Of a stretch of 64,000 nt of DNA, positions 16,226 through 26,248 are shown in pieces. The translations under genes and the position numbers were made by a program. A model generated the notes under the pieces. That model was given only the letters and a program-made list of their open reading frames with translations, searched no databases and was not told the origin of the DNA. Source of the DNA: Bacteroides fragilis (lineage in GTDB: Bacteria; Bacteroidota; Bacteroidia; Bacteroidales; Bacteroidaceae); the NCBI RefSeq assembly GCF_002849695.1, contig NZ_CP018937.1:3472001-3536000 (forward strand), in the 5' to 3' direction. Within the stretch, counting starts at the first letter, position 1, and each line of letters opens with the position of its first letter.

Positions 16226-17098
16226 ATGGTAAAAGTAGAAATAGATGAAGGTTCCGGTTTTTGTTTCGGAGTGGTCACAGCCATCCACAAAGCCGAGGAG
16301 GAACTCACAAAAGGGGTGACGCTCTATTGCCTGGGAGATATTGTACACAACAGCCGCGAAGTGGAGCGTCTGAAGGAAATGGGACTGATTACCATCAACC
16401 ATGAGGAATTCAAGCAACTTCATAACGCCAAAGTACTTTTACGCGCCCATGGCGAACCGCCTGAGACCTATATCATCGCCAAAGAGAATAACATCGAGAT
16501 CATTGATGCCACTTGTCCGGTAGTACTCCGTTTGCAAAAACGGATCAAACAAGAATACATGCAGGAGGACTCTGATGAGAAACAAATCGTGATCTACGGT
16601 AAGAACGGACATGCAGAGGTCCTGGGATTGGTCGGACAAACAACCGGCAAGGCGATTGTGATAGAAAAACTCGATGAAGCCCGTCAGCTGGACTTCAGCA
16701 AAAGCATACGCTTATACTCACAGACTACCAAATCACTCGATGAGTTTTGGGAAATTGTGGAATACATCAAAGAACACATTTCGCCTGACGCGACTTTTGA
16801 ATATTATGATACCATTTGCCGCCAGGTAGCCAACCGCATGCCCAACCTGCGAAAATTTGCCGCTTCACACGATCTGATCTTTTTTGTCAGTGGTAAAAAA
16901 AGTTCAAATGGCAAAATGTTATTCGAAGAGTGCAAAAAAGTCAACCCAAACTCACATTTGATAGACAGTGCTGAGGAAATCGATGATTCTTTGCTCCCCG
17001 GAGTCAATTCTATCGGCGTGTGCGGGGCTACATCCACTCCCAAATGGCTGATGGAAGAAATCTCCGAAGCTATAAAGGCACAGATTAAAAGACAATGA
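16226..17098 (+). CDS. ispH: 4-hydroxy-3-methylbut-2-enyl diphosphate reductase
   Basis: A 290-residue iron-sulfur enzyme, the last step of the MEP isoprenoid pathway, making IPP and DMAPP. The three cluster cysteines are visible in SGFCFGV (about residue 12), DATCPVV (about 96) and [12 protein letters not shown] (about 270), and the substrate-binding His/Ser/Glu motifs are in [20 protein letters not shown] and [10 protein letters not shown]. The ATG at 16226 gives the family's MVKVEIDEG start. It may be transcribed by read-through past the repeat-derived terminator or from its own promoter, which I cannot see. Confidence 0.96.
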   Translation: MVKVEIDEGSGFCFGVVTAIHKAEEELTKGVTLYCLGDIVHNSREVERLKEMGLITINHEEFKQLHNAKVLLRAHGEPPETYIIAKENNIEIIDATCPVVLRLQKRIKQEYMQEDSDEKQIVIYGKNGHAEVLGLVGQTTGKAIVIEKLDEARQLDFSKSIRLYSQTTKSLDEFWEIVEYIKEHISPDATFEYYDTICRQVANRMPNLRKFAASHDLIFFVSGKKSSNGKMLFEECKKVNPNSHLIDSAEEIDDSLLPGVNSIGVCGATSTPKWLMEEISEAIKAQIKRQ

Positions 17099-17136
17099 AT
17101 TAACGTTATTTAATCATACAGGGCACTCCTTTTTGT

Positions 17137-17144
17137 TATCTTTG
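17137..17144 (+). promoter_or_regulatory. -7 element of pfkA
   Basis: TATCTTTG, a perfect TAnnTTTG, 27 bp before the ATG at 17172. The in-frame TTG at 17133 lies at or before the promoter, so it cannot be the start. Confidence 0.55.
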
Positions 17145-17171
17145 CAACGTCAATTAAAAAACAAGATTGTT

Positions 17172-18152
17172 ATGGGAACAGTTAAGTGTGTTGGTATTTT
17201 AACTTCCGGTGGTGATGCACCGGGAATGAACGCTGCTATTCGTGCAGTGACACGTGCAGCAATCTATAACGGACTGCAAGTAAAAGGTATATATAGAGGA
17301 TACAGAGGCTTGGTAACAGGGGAGATCAAAGAATTTAAAAGCCAGAATGTAAGTAACATCATTCAACTGGGAGGAACGATCCTGAAAACAGCACGTTGCA
17401 AAGAGTTTACAACTCCCGAAGGACGCAAAATGGCATACGATAACATGGTAAAAGAAGGGATTGATGCCCTTGTTGTAATTGGTGGTGACGGTTCGCTGAC
17501 CGGAGCACGCATCTTTGCACAAGAATATGACGTTCCCTGTATCGGACTTCCGGGTACTATTGACAATGACCTTTTTGGCACAGATACCACTATCGGATAT
17601 GATACGGCGCTGAATACCATTCTGGATGCAGTCGACAAGATCCGTGACACAGCTACTTCGCACGAGCGTTTGTTCTTTGTAGAAGTAATGGGACGCGACG
17701 CCGGTTTTCTGGCATTGAACGGTGCGATTGCCTCGGGAGCAGAAGCCGCCATCATTCCGGAATTCAGTACGGAAGTCGACCAACTGGAGGAATTTATAAA
17801 GAGCGGTTTCCGCAAATCAAAAAACAGCAGTATCGTACTGGTAGCCGAAAGTGAACTTACCGGAGGTGCCATGCATTATGCCGAACGTGTGAAAAACGAA
17901 TATCCACAATATGATGTTCGCGTCACCATTCTGGGGCACTTGCAACGTGGTGGCAGCCCGACGGCACATGACCGTATTTTGGCCAGTCGTCTGGGTGCGG
18001 CAGCTATCGATGCTATCATGGAAGACCAACGTAATGTCATGATCGGCATAGAGCACGACGAAATTGTTTATGTTCCGTTCAGCAAAGCCATCAAAAACGA
18101 TAAACCTGTCAAAAGAGATCTCGTCAATGTGTTGAGAGAACTGTCTATTTGA
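17172..18152 (+). CDS. pfkA: ATP-dependent 6-phosphofructokinase
   Basis: A 326-residue glycolytic enzyme phosphorylating fructose 6-phosphate. It shows [18 protein letters not shown] (residues ~6-23), the nucleotide loop [10 protein letters not shown], the catalytic [12 protein letters not shown] with the Asp base, [10 protein letters not shown], and [15 protein letters not shown] near the C-terminus. A Gly after GGD (GGDGS, not GGDDS) indicates ATP rather than pyrophosphate as donor. The gene has its own promoter and faces the steroid operon convergently, with a 60-bp gap. Confidence 0.96.
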   Translation: MGTVKCVGILTSGGDAPGMNAAIRAVTRAAIYNGLQVKGIYRGYRGLVTGEIKEFKSQNVSNIIQLGGTILKTARCKEFTTPEGRKMAYDNMVKEGIDALVVIGGDGSLTGARIFAQEYDVPCIGLPGTIDNDLFGTDTTIGYDTALNTILDAVDKIRDTATSHERLFFVEVMGRDAGFLALNGAIASGAEAAIIPEFSTEVDQLEEFIKSGFRKSKNSSIVLVAESELTGGAMHYAERVKNEYPQYDVRVTILGHLQRGGSPTAHDRILASRLGAAAIDAIMEDQRNVMIGIEHDEIVYVPFSKAIKNDKPVKRDLVNVLRELSI

Positions 18153-18212
18153 TAACAGTATACAACAGAAAAAGACAGACGGTGGACGGTAAACATACAA
18201 AATGTTTATGGT

Positions 18213-19082
18213 TCACTGTTTATCATTTACGGTAAACCCCTTCTCTGACAAGATTCTTTCTGTTTCCTCCCATAATTGCACCCTTTGAACATGGTGAGTA
18301 TATTTTTCGGAAAGAGGATGCAAATGATTATTCAAATTAAATGTCGCAGTCTGTTTCCCTGCTTCCACATCAAGTAATAGTCCGATTGCAGTAGAGGCTC
18401 CCTGAAGAGGTGTCCGTATAAAAGGGCGGAAGAAAATGTCGGTCAATGGATCGAACCATTGATGCATCCGGATGATATCGGTAGACACAATTCCTGGATC
18501 AGCAGCATTGACCGTTATTCCACGTACCCGAAGACGCTCTGCCAGTTCAAAAGTAAAAAGCAACAAAGCGAGTTTTGTATTACTATAAACAGGGATTCGC
18601 CAGAAATTTCCCCTTTTACCACGAAGAAAAAAATCGGGAAAATCCAGCTTACCAATTGCATAGGTACAAGACACCATATTGACAATACGTGTTCCCTGTC
18701 CCATCAACGGAAGCAAAAGCCGCGTCAACAGACAGGGACCTACATAGTTTACACTGACCGTACGCTCCAGCCCATCTTCTGTAATATGCAATCCGGTTTC
18801 CATCGTCCCGGCATTATTCATCAGCAAAGCTATGGAAGTGTTCCGCTGTAATACCCGGTTTGCAAAAGTTTTCACTGAAGCCAGTGATGCAAGATCTATC
18901 TCCCACACTTCCATATTCTTATTTCCTGTTTCCTTCGTCAACTCCCTGCATTTGGGTTCCGCCTTCGACAGCGAACAACAGGCCATGATTACTGCATAAC
19001 CTTCACGAGCCACGGCACGGGTGATCTCCATCCCCATCCCACCATCGGCACCGGTAATAATAGCAAGCTTACGTTCCATCAT
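18213..19082 (-). CDS. SDR-family oxidoreductase, candidate 3-beta-hydroxysteroid dehydrogenase
   Basis: A 289-residue short-chain dehydrogenase. The cofactor motif is TGADGGMG (10-17), NNAG is at 89-92, the catalytic Ser is probably 138 (NMVSCTYAIG) and YxxxK is Tyr166-Lys170 (PVYSNTK). It resembles the retinol-dehydrogenase-like SDR branch. It is the last gene of a three-gene operon with a steroid 5-alpha-reductase homologue and an OYE-family reductase, and its start overlaps the OYE stop by four bases (ATGA). In gut Bacteroidetes this trio is the published isoallo-bile-acid set, in which the SDR reduces the 3-oxo group to 3-beta-OH. The assignment rests on context; the SDR alone would not be specific. 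Confidence 0.8.
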   Translation of the reverse strand: MMERKLAIITGADGGMGMEITRAVAREGYAVIMACCSLSKAEPKCRELTKETGNKNMEVWEIDLASLASVKTFANRVLQRNTSIALLMNNAGTMETGLHITEDGLERTVSVNYVGPCLLTRLLLPLMGQGTRIVNMVSCTYAIGKLDFPDFFLRGKRGNFWRIPVYSNTKLALLLFTFELAERLRVRGITVNAADPGIVSTDIIRMHQWFDPLTDIFFRPFIRTPLQGASTAIGLLLDVEAGKQTATFNLNNHLHPLSEKYTHHVQRVQLWEETERILSEKGFTVNDKQ

Positions 19083-20311
19083 TTATTTTCCAAGTGTTCG
19101 ATCTCTTTTTGCAAACAAAGAGGAAGTTCTTCTGCCAAATGCTGATGACAAGCCATCTCAATGGTATACATCCTTCCTATGCAATAATTACTGTGCCCAC
19201 AATTACAGCGGGCCTTTTCTTCACGCCGCATCCGGTTGACAAACCCGGGTTCATTAAGCAAAGCACGTGCCATCTGTACAGCCTCGAACCCTTCATTCAG
19301 CACTTCATCTATTTTCTCACGGGACACCAGCCCGCCAACATAAATTAAAGGAATTTTAATCTCAGAGCGGAACTTTAAAGCATCTTCCAAGAAATAGGCT
19401 TCTTTAAAAGGAACAGTCGGAATCATCACCCGTCCCGCCAACTTGACACCATACTTCAACCACCAGCAATCCATATAGTGCGTCAACGTCCTGATGGGCA
19501 TCGCCCCACGCATAACATACATAGGAGCTTTACTGACAAAACCTCCACTCAAAACCAATGCATGCCCCCCCAATGACTCCAGCCGTCTGGCCACTTCAAG
19601 GGTCTCCTCTATTTCCATGCCACCACGAAAACCGTCACGCATATTCATCTTCACGAATACGGCTATATCACTGCCGGCCGCCTTCATCACCTCTTCCATT
19701 ACCATCGTCATAAACCGCATCCGGTTCTCCAATGATCCTCCATATTCATCTTTCCGGCGGTTGGTGTAAGGTGAAAGAAACTGGCTGATCAGATACCCAT
19801 GTCCTGCGTGAACTTCAACAGCATCAAAGCCGGCTTCACGAGCAAGACAGACTGCACGCCCGTAGGCTTTTGCCATTTCCGGCAATTCCTCCCGCCTCAT
19901 CCCCCGTACCCATGTAGGCGAATAAATATTGAAGCCTGATGAAGCAGAAATAGGCGTAACTCCACAAATACTTTTATGAGACATGTTGCCACAATGCCCT
20001 ATCTGTATACTGGCAGCGGCACCCTCCGCATGAATGGCATCGGTTAGCTCACGTAAGCCGGGAATGATCTCGGGACGAAGCCACAATTGCCTTGGAAATG
20101 ATAATCCGCTACGGGTCACCGAAGCATAGGCAACCGTAGTCATCCCTACACCTCCGGCAGCAACGGAACGATGATAATCAAGCAACATCGGAGAAGGGGC
20201 GTTTCCCGGACACATACCTTCAAAAGCTGCCGAACGAATAGTACGGTTGCGCAATGTAAGCGGTCCGATGGTAATCGGTGTGAAAAGCTTAGAAGCAAGG
20301 TGTGTATTCAT
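19079..20311 (-). CDS. old yellow enzyme-family flavoprotein, candidate steroid/bile-acid 5-beta-reductase (BaiCD-like)
   Basis: A 410-residue FMN-dependent ene-reductase. It has the OYE barrel signatures PITIGPLTLRNRTIRSA, IQIGHCGN and HAGHGYLISQFLSPYTNRR followed by the EYGGSLENR block. The C-terminal region has a Cys cluster (CNCGHSNYCIGRM, then a Cys 9 residues later) resembling the 4Fe-4S motif of BaiCD/2,4-dienoyl-CoA reductases, but the large C-terminal FAD/NAD domain of those enzymes is missing. It sits between the 5-alpha-reductase (15 bp) and the SDR (overlap). By analogy with the known gene trio it would reduce the delta-4 bond of 3-oxo-steroids to the 5-beta product. Other enone substrates are possible. 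Confidence 0.8.
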   Translation of the reverse strand: MNTHLASKLFTPITIGPLTLRNRTIRSAAFEGMCPGNAPSPMLLDYHRSVAAGGVGMTTVAYASVTRSGLSFPRQLWLRPEIIPGLRELTDAIHAEGAAASIQIGHCGNMSHKSICGVTPISASSGFNIYSPTWVRGMRREELPEMAKAYGRAVCLAREAGFDAVEVHAGHGYLISQFLSPYTNRRKDEYGGSLENRMRFMTMVMEEVMKAAGSDIAVFVKMNMRDGFRGGMEIEETLEVARRLESLGGHALVLSGGFVSKAPMYVMRGAMPIRTLTHYMDCWWLKYGVKLAGRVMIPTVPFKEAYFLEDALKFRSEIKIPLIYVGGLVSREKIDEVLNEGFEAVQMARALLNEPGFVNRMRREEKARCNCGHSNYCIGRMYTIEMACHQHLAEELPLCLQKEIEHLENK

Positions 20312-20325
20312 AAGTAATTTATTTT

Positions 20326-21087
20326 TTAATATAAGAAGGGAAAAATTCGTTTCTTATACTCGACCTGCGACCCGAACTCTTCCTTATAACGATGCCAAAT
20401 AGCATCTGCCCGTGGAACAAGGTTGGCAATAGTCCACCAAGCAAAGACACATCCCGGCAAAGACCAGGTCAAGACAGCCCAACCAATCCATTCAACAATC
20501 TCACCCAAATAGTTGGCAGAAGTCACGTAACGATACATTCCCCTTTGAGGAAGATAATGGCGGGTATCTCCGGGAGTACGCAGATTCCGGATGACTGAGT
20601 CGGAATGCCAGTTGATTAGCATCCCACTGAAGAATAAAAGTGTTCCTATCCAAAAATAAGGTGACAGCAACCAGTCGGCTGTGTAGTATCCTGAAGGCGC
20701 AAGATAAAATATCCACTCACCCTGCATCAGTCCGTTGAGGATATTAAAGAGGACTCCCATCAAAAGAATGAGTATCGGCATCTTACTTTTTCCTTTCATC
20801 AAAAAGGGAAAAACAAAGGCCCGCTGGAAGTAATGCAACTGAAAGAAGAGAAAGAAAGTAAGTTCTACAGGAAAGAAACGACGGTCGGAATGCCACCACA
20901 ACCAACTCATGACCAAAAAGACAGGGGCCTCCATAAGTATCCAGGCCAACTTATTGTTTACCGAGATACCCCAGGAACGGCTGCGGAACATACCGTATCC
21001 CGCCCTGATAAAATAAAGGGTTATGAAAACGACCAGAGCCACCAGACTCATTATCAAAAGAAGCAGATTAAAGCCTTCTATACTCAT
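20326..21087 (-). CDS. steroid 5-alpha-reductase homologue (membrane enzyme)
   Basis: A 253-residue integral membrane protein with about six hydrophobic segments. The C-terminal half matches the 3-oxo-5-alpha-steroid 4-dehydrogenase domain: INWHSD (158-163), LRTPGDTRHYLPQRGMYRYV, SANYLGEIVEWIGWA (190-204) and a terminal RADAIWHRYKEEF-type block. Glu53 (MEAPVF) and Tyr86 (HYFQR) correspond to the substrate-contacting Glu57/Tyr91 pair of human SRD5A2, which strengthens a steroid role over a generic DUF1295 label. The ATG at 21087 is chosen because the promoter (-7 at 21110-21117) leaves the upstream TTG at 21105 at or before the transcript start. It is the first gene of the operon. Confidence 0.85.
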   Translation of the reverse strand: MSIEGFNLLLLIMSLVALVVFITLYFIRAGYGMFRSRSWGISVNNKLAWILMEAPVFLVMSWLWWHSDRRFFPVELTFFLFFQLHYFQRAFVFPFLMKGKSKMPILILLMGVLFNILNGLMQGEWIFYLAPSGYYTADWLLSPYFWIGTLLFFSGMLINWHSDSVIRNLRTPGDTRHYLPQRGMYRYVTSANYLGEIVEWIGWAVLTWSLPGCVFAWWTIANLVPRADAIWHRYKEEFGSQVEYKKRIFPFLY

Positions 21088-21109
21088 ATCCAAGATTTTA
21101 TACAATGGA

Positions 21110-21141
21110 CAAAGTTAAAAGAAAAACTTTAAAGAGACAAA
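21110..21141 (-). promoter_or_regulatory. complete promoter of the 5-alpha-reductase/OYE/SDR operon
   Basis: On the minus strand TTTG (21141-21138) is followed by a 20-nt spacer and TAACTTTG (21117-21110), a near-ideal Bacteroides -33/-7 pair. The predicted transcript begins near 21103, about 16 nt before the ATG at 21087. Confidence 0.7.
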
Positions 21142-21162
21142 TAGTTTACGGAAATAAAATAA

Positions 21163-21190
21163 GGGTGCTGCAAAGTGATCTGCCACACCC
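21163..21190 (-). terminator. terminator of the acnA-icd-gltA operon
   Basis: GGGTG (21163-21167) and CACCC (21186-21190) with partially paired interior form a hairpin; the minus strand continues TTATTTTATTT. It lies 14 bp beyond the citrate synthase stop. Confidence 0.6.
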
Positions 21191-21203
21191 TCAGACTTTT
21201 CTT

Positions 21204-22547
21204 TTATCTTTTTTTCAACGGCACATATTTTTCTTCTTCCAACACATTCTTGTAAGCCGGACGAATGATACGTTTGCCTTCAAAATTCAATTCTTCATTA
21301 CGATGGGCACACCAACCGACAATACGTGCCATAGCGAACAAAGGAGTGTAGATTTCTTGTGGCAAGCCAATCATTTCGTATACAAAACCGGAATAAAAAT
21401 CGACGTTGCTGGACACCGTTTTTCCATTATTCTTAATCTTACCGAATGTGGCAATGGCACGCTCTTCCAGAAGTTCAAGGAAAGCAAATTCGCGTTCACG
21501 CCCTTTCTCATGTGCCAGGTCACGTGCAAGTTCCTTCAGCAATACGGCACGAGGATCGGAAATGGTATACACGGCATGCCCGATACCATAGATCAATCCG
21601 GTCTTATTATAAACCTCTTTGTTCAGCATACGGGTAAAGTAAGTGTCAATCTCATCCACATTGGTCCAGTCCTGAATATTTTCCTGCAAATGATGGAACA
21701 TGTCGGCCACCTGAATATTGGCACCTCCATGGAGCGGACCTTTCAACGAACCGATACCTGCGGCAATAGCCGAATATGTATCTGTACCGGTAGATGAAGT
21801 TACACGAACCGTAAAAGTAGAGTTGTTACCTCCTCCGTGTTCCGCCTGGAGCACCAGCAAAAGGTCGAGCGTACGCGCGTCCAGTTCGGTATAATCCCGT
21901 TTCAGCATATAAAGGAAATTCTCGGCAATCGACAAATTCTCCTGCGGATGACGGATGTGTAACGAACGGCCGAAAGTGGCATGACGCAACATATTGAAGG
22001 CATAAGCGATGATTGTGGGGAACTTTGAGATCAGATCAATGCTCTGACGCATCAGGTTATCACGTGAAGTGTCATCCGGATTGGAATCAAAACGATACAT
22101 TTCAAGTACACTGCGAGCCAGAATGTTCATAATATTGTTCCCCTCAAGTTCAATGATATTCATCTTGGTTTTTTGTTCCAAAGGCATATTATCATTGATT
22201 AGTTCCCTAAACGAAGCCAGTTCTTCTTTATCGGGCAAACTGCCGGATAACAATAAATAAGCAACTTCTTCAAATCCAAAACGTTTTTCTTTCAGAATGG
22301 CATGTGCCAAGTCTTCCAGATCATATCCCCGATAGAACAGCTTTCCGGGAATAGGCTTCAATCCCCCTCCGGGAATTCGCTCATAACCTACGACATTACC
22401 AATCTTAGTCAATCCGACTAACACACCTGTACCGTCTTCGTTACGAAGCCCCCGTTTTACGTCAAACTTCGGAAATAAATCGGTGTCAATCCGGGTACAA
22501 TCTTTCATTGCCTCGGAAAGTTTATAAATCAAATATTCTTTTTTCAT
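21204..22547 (-). CDS. gltA: citrate synthase
   Basis: A 447-residue enzyme condensing oxaloacetate and acetyl-CoA. Visible features: GKLFYRGYDLEDLA, AEHGGGNNSTFTVRV with a catalytic-region His, GPLHGGANIQ, GIGHAVYTISDPRA and the NVDFYSGFVYEMIG Asp block, all in the family order. The N-terminal ~60 residues extend beyond the usual core. It follows icd by 12 bp and acnA upstream, so the three enzymes of the oxidative branch from oxaloacetate to 2-oxoglutarate are one operon, as expected for glutamate synthesis in an organism with a branched TCA pathway. Confidence 0.95.
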   Translation of the reverse strand: MKKEYLIYKLSEAMKDCTRIDTDLFPKFDVKRGLRNEDGTGVLVGLTKIGNVVGYERIPGGGLKPIPGKLFYRGYDLEDLAHAILKEKRFGFEEVAYLLLSGSLPDKEELASFRELINDNMPLEQKTKMNIIELEGNNIMNILARSVLEMYRFDSNPDDTSRDNLMRQSIDLISKFPTIIAYAFNMLRHATFGRSLHIRHPQENLSIAENFLYMLKRDYTELDARTLDLLLVLQAEHGGGNNSTFTVRVTSSTGTDTYSAIAAGIGSLKGPLHGGANIQVADMFHHLQENIQDWTNVDEIDTYFTRMLNKEVYNKTGLIYGIGHAVYTISDPRAVLLKELARDLAHEKGREREFAFLELLEERAIATFGKIKNNGKTVSSNVDFYSGFVYEMIGLPQEIYTPLFAMARIVGWCAHRNEELNFEGKRIIRPAYKNVLEEEKYVPLKKR

Positions 22548-22559
22548 GTCCTGAAGGTA

Positions 22560-23750
22560 TTAATTTTTAATTCGGTTAATGATTTCTTCTGTAAATTCGG
22601 AGGTAGAAAGTGGCTGCCCTTTGTGCATGAAGCGCGCCAGGTCATTGGTGGCTTTCCCTTCGGCAAAACTGGCTTCAAGCGCCTCTACAATCAGGTCGGC
22701 AGGCTCCTGCCAACCCAGATATTCAAGCATCATGACGGCCGAAAGTATCAACGAACAAGGATTGACCACTCCCTTTCCGGCAATGTTGGGAGCCGTCCCA
22801 TGGGTAGCCTCAAAAATGGCATGTCCGGAGTCATAGTTGATATTGGCTCCCGGCGCGATACCGATACCTCCTACCATGGCTGCCAACTGATCGGAAATAT
22901 AATCTCCGTTCAGATTCAAAGTGGCGATAACCGAATAGTCTTCAGGAATCAAGAGAGTGTTCTGCAAAAAGGCATCAGCGATACAATCTTTAATCACCAG
23001 CTTGCCTGAAGCAATCGCATCGGAAAACTCACGTTCAGCCAACTCGTATCCCCATTTTTTAAAACCTCCTTCGGTGAATTTCATGATATTGCCTTTGTGC
23101 ACCAAAGTGACTGAAGGCAGTTCATGCTGCAATGCATAGCGGCACGCGGCACGTACCAGACGCTCTGTACCTTCACGCGAAACCGGCTTCACCCCGAAAG
23201 AAGAGGTTTCGGGAAAACGTACTTTACTGACTCCCATCTCATCTTGCAAAAACTTATAGAATTTTCTTGCCTCCGGAGTACCTGCTTCCCACTCGATCCC
23301 GGCATAGATATCTTCCGTGTTTTCACGAAAGATGTGCATATTCACCTTCTCAGGCTCTTTGACGGGAGACACCACTCCACGAAACCAGCGCACCGGACGC
23401 AAGCAAACGTATAAGTCGAGCGTCTGGCGGAGAGCCACATTCAACGAACGGATTCCCCCGCCGACCGGAGTTGTCAACGGTCCTTTGATGCCGATCAGAT
23501 ATTCCTTAAAAGCCTCCATCGTTTCATCAGGTAACCATGAACCCGTTGCCCGAAAAGCACGTTCACCGGCCAATACTTCTTTCCATTCGATATGACGGCT
23601 GCCACCATACGATACGTCTACCGCCGCATTTACTATTGCCTGCATGGCAGGAGTGATTTCCGCCCCTACTCCATCACCTGTTATAAAAGGTATTGTCGGT
23701 ACATCCGGCACCAACAATCCCCCATCTTTCTGTTTGGTAATTTTACTCAT
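22560..23750 (-). CDS. icd: isocitrate dehydrogenase (NADP-type)
   Basis: A 396-residue decarboxylating dehydrogenase giving 2-oxoglutarate. The substrate-binding segment [16 protein letters not shown] contains the Ser that in E. coli Icd is phosphorylated by Ace[23 protein letters not shown] and [18 protein letters not shown] are the metal- and cofactor-binding blocks. It lies between acnA (116 bp upstream) and gltA (12 bp downstream) on the same strand. NADP preference is assumed from overall similarity to bacterial NADP enzymes. Confidence 0.95.
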   Translation of the reverse strand: MSKITKQKDGGLLVPDVPTIPFITGDGVGAEITPAMQAIVNAAVDVSYGGSRHIEWKEVLAGERAFRATGSWLPDETMEAFKEYLIGIKGPLTTPVGGGIRSLNVALRQTLDLYVCLRPVRWFRGVVSPVKEPEKVNMHIFRENTEDIYAGIEWEAGTPEARKFYKFLQDEMGVSKVRFPETSSFGVKPVSREGTERLVRAACRYALQHELPSVTLVHKGNIMKFTEGGFKKWGYELAEREFSDAIASGKLVIKDCIADAFLQNTLLIPEDYSVIATLNLNGDYISDQLAAMVGGIGIAPGANINYDSGHAIFEATHGTAPNIAGKGVVNPCSLILSAVMMLEYLGWQEPADLIVEALEASFAEGKATNDLARFMHKGQPLSTSEFTEEIINRIKN

Positions 23751-23866
23751 TGATTTATTTTTTTATATACTCCTCCAATCGTGTTCCAAAGTCAGGTTCA
23801 ATTGGTTTAAAACCAAAGATTTATTGATTTAAAACCTAAAACAAGTCCCGGAAAGCTATCTACAAG

Positions 23867-26110
23867 CTATTTGGCGTTCAAAGCCGATCCAGCTCGGAAC
23901 CAGCCAATCTGCTGTTCATTGTAAGTATGCTGTACCGCAAACCGTTCTTCAGTGCCATCTTCGTGATGCAAAATCACCTCCAGGTTATGTCCGGGCGAAA
24001 ACTCTTTTAATCCAACTACCGAGATTAAATCGTGCTCACGAATCCGGTCATAATCGGCTTTATCTACAAAAGTAACAGCCAACATACCCTGTTTTTTCAG
24101 ATTGGTTTCATGAATGCGGGCAAAGCTTTTGGCCAGAATCACCTTCACATTCAGAAAACGCGGTTCCATGGCAGCATGCTCACGACTTGAACCCTCGCCA
24201 TAATTTTCTTCGGCTACTACAATGGAAGAGATATCATCCGCTTTATACTGTTTTGCGGTACCCGAAACAGTTTCATATGTATTGGTCAAACGGTTCCAGA
24301 CCTTATTCGTTTCACCATTGAATGCATTCACCGCTCCCATCAACATATTATCGGAAATGTTTTCCAAATGGCCACGAAACCGAAGCCAGGGACCTGCCAT
24401 CGAGATATGATCTGTGGTGCATTTTCCCTGTGCTTTGATAAGCAGCGGCATATTGAGAAAATCATTGCCGTCCCATGCAGGGAAAGGAGTCAGTAACTGT
24501 AAACGCTGAGAATCCGGAGCAACCTTAATCTCAGCTTTCTCACCCGTAGGAGCCTGATATCCCTGATTGCCGGCAACAAATCCGGCAGATGGCAGTTCAT
24601 CCCCCGTAGGTTCACTAAGTTTCACCTTTTCACCGTCATGGTTAACCAAACGGTCTTTCAACGGGTTGAAACAAAGATCGCCGGCAATAGTCAGTGCCAG
24701 AACAATCTCGGGTGAAGCCACAAAAGCAAAAGTATTCGGGTTACCGTCAGCACGTTTGGCAAAATTGCGGTTAAATGAAGTCACAATAGAGTTTTTACGG
24801 GTCGGATCGTCTGTATGGCGTTTCCACTGGCCGATACAAGGACCGCAGGCATTAGCCATGATAGTAGCACCCATCTTTTCAAATACATCCATCATACCGT
24901 CACGCTCGGCTGTCGCACGGATCTGTTCGGAACCCGGATTTACAATCAGTGGTGATGCCACTCCCAGGTTCTTCTCATTCACCTGCCGGGCTACGGAAGC
25001 CGCACGGCTGATGTCCTGATAAGAAGAGTTGGTACAGGAACCTATCAAACCTACTTCCATTTTCCGGGGATAACCGTTCATTACTACCTTTTCAGCAAAT
25101 TCTGAAATAGGAGTGGCGGCGTCCGGAGTAAACGGACCATTAATATAAGGTTCCAACTCTGAAAGATTTATTTCGATAACCCGGTCATAAAAATCTTCCG
25201 GACGTGCCATTACTTCGTCGTCTGCACGCAGATCGGCAGCTACACTGTCAGCCATCACAGCCACTTCCTCGCGTCCGGTTGCTTTCAGATAAACAGCCAT
25301 ACGTTCATCATAAGGGAAAAGAGAGGTAGTAGCTCCTACTTCAGCACCCATATTACAGATTGTAGCTTTTCCCGTGGCCGATAACGAAGCCGTACCCGAT
25401 CCAAAATATTCGATAATAGCGTTTGTTCCTCCTTTCACGGTCAGGATACCGGCCAATTTCAGTATGACATCTTTGGGAGCTGTCCATCCATTCAACTCTC
25501 CTGTCAGACGTACCCCGATCAATTTCGGCATCTTAAGTTCCCACTCCATACCTGTCATCACGTCCACAGCATCGGCACCACCTACACCGATCGCCACCAT
25601 TCCAAGCCCTCCGGCATTCGGGGTATGCGAGTCGGTACCGACCATCATCCCACCCGGAAAAGCATAATTCTCAAGCACCACCTGATGAATGATGCCCGCT
25701 CCCGGCTTCCAGAAACCAATGCCATAACGAGAGGAAACATCACGCAAGAAATCATACACCTCCCGGTTGGTTTGTGTAGCTGTTTCAATGTCACGTTCAG
25801 CACCCCGGTAAGCTTGTATCAAATGATCGCAGTGTACCGTGGAAGGTACTGCCACTGTATCTTTCCCGGCATTCATAAATTGCAACAAGGCCATTTGAGC
25901 CGTTGCATCCTGCATTGCAACACGGTCCGGACGAAAATTGACATAGTCCTCTCCCCGTTCATAATTCTTTAAATCCGCCACATTATACAAATGTGCATAC
26001 AAAATCTTTTCAGCCAACGTCAAAGGACGCTTCAGTGCTGCACGAACATGCTCCATTTTCCCTTTATAGGATGTATAGAAGCTCTTTAACATATTCAAAT
26101 CATATACCAT
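23867..26110 (-). CDS. acnA: aconitate hydratase
   Basis: A 747-residue 4Fe-4S enzyme isomerizing citrate to isocitrate. The cluster cysteines are in [11 protein letters not shown] and in [10 protein letters not shown] (two). The [13 protein letters not shown] block and the C-terminal swivel domain segments [18 protein letters not shown] and GHNLEV are visible. The length and order match mitochondrial-type aconitases. The ATG at 26110 gives the N-terminus [11 protein letters not shown]; an upstream in-frame start at 26152 would add 14 unlike residues. It is the first gene of the acnA-icd-gltA operon. Confidence 0.95.
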   Translation of the reverse strand: MVYDLNMLKSFYTSYKGKMEHVRAALKRPLTLAEKILYAHLYNVADLKNYERGEDYVNFRPDRVAMQDATAQMALLQFMNAGKDTVAVPSTVHCDHLIQAYRGAERDIETATQTNREVYDFLRDVSSRYGIGFWKPGAGIIHQVVLENYAFPGGMMVGTDSHTPNAGGLGMVAIGVGGADAVDVMTGMEWELKMPKLIGVRLTGELNGWTAPKDVILKLAGILTVKGGTNAIIEYFGSGTASLSATGKATICNMGAEVGATTSLFPYDERMAVYLKATGREEVAVMADSVAADLRADDEVMARPEDFYDRVIEINLSELEPYINGPFTPDAATPISEFAEKVVMNGYPRKMEVGLIGSCTNSSYQDISRAASVARQVNEKNLGVASPLIVNPGSEQIRATAERDGMMDVFEKMGATIMANACGPCIGQWKRHTDDPTRKNSIVTSFNRNFAKRADGNPNTFAFVASPEIVLALTIAGDLCFNPLKDRLVNHDGEKVKLSEPTGDELPSAGFVAGNQGYQAPTGEKAEIKVAPDSQRLQLLTPFPAWDGNDFLNMPLLIKAQGKCTTDHISMAGPWLRFRGHLENISDNMLMGAVNAFNGETNKVWNRLTNTYETVSGTAKQYKADDISSIVVAEENYGEGSSREHAAMEPRFLNVKVILAKSFARIHETNLKKQGMLAVTFVDKADYDRIREHDLISVVGLKEFSPGHNLEVILHHEDGTEERFAVQHTYNEQQIGWFRAGSALNAK

Positions 26111-26212
26111 AACAATTCTGGTTTTATCTGTTCTTCTATTTATTATAACCAATTATACGAAAGAAAGGTTTAACAAATTGAAATGTTTATTCCAATCCGG
26201 AAACAGATTTGT

Positions 26213-26220
26213 TATCTTTG
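26213..26220 (+). promoter_or_regulatory. -7 element of the SF1 helicase gene
   Basis: TATCTTTG (TAnnTTTG) 28 bp before the ATG at 26249; this supports 26249 over the in-frame ATG at 26183, which lies upstream of the promoter. Confidence 0.55.
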
Positions 26221-26248
26221 CCGGAAATTTAACCCGCACCCCATTAAC

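Noticed and set aside
18153..18237. Another 22-bp array between pfkA and the SDR gene (ACGGTAAAC at 18186 and 18229)
   Set aside because: The two copies are 43 bp apart, with no third box in phase, and the second lies in the SDR coding end.
21105..21797. 230-codon plus-strand frame over the end of citrate synthase
   Set aside because: It is antisense to a clearly conserved enzyme and shows no domain of its own.
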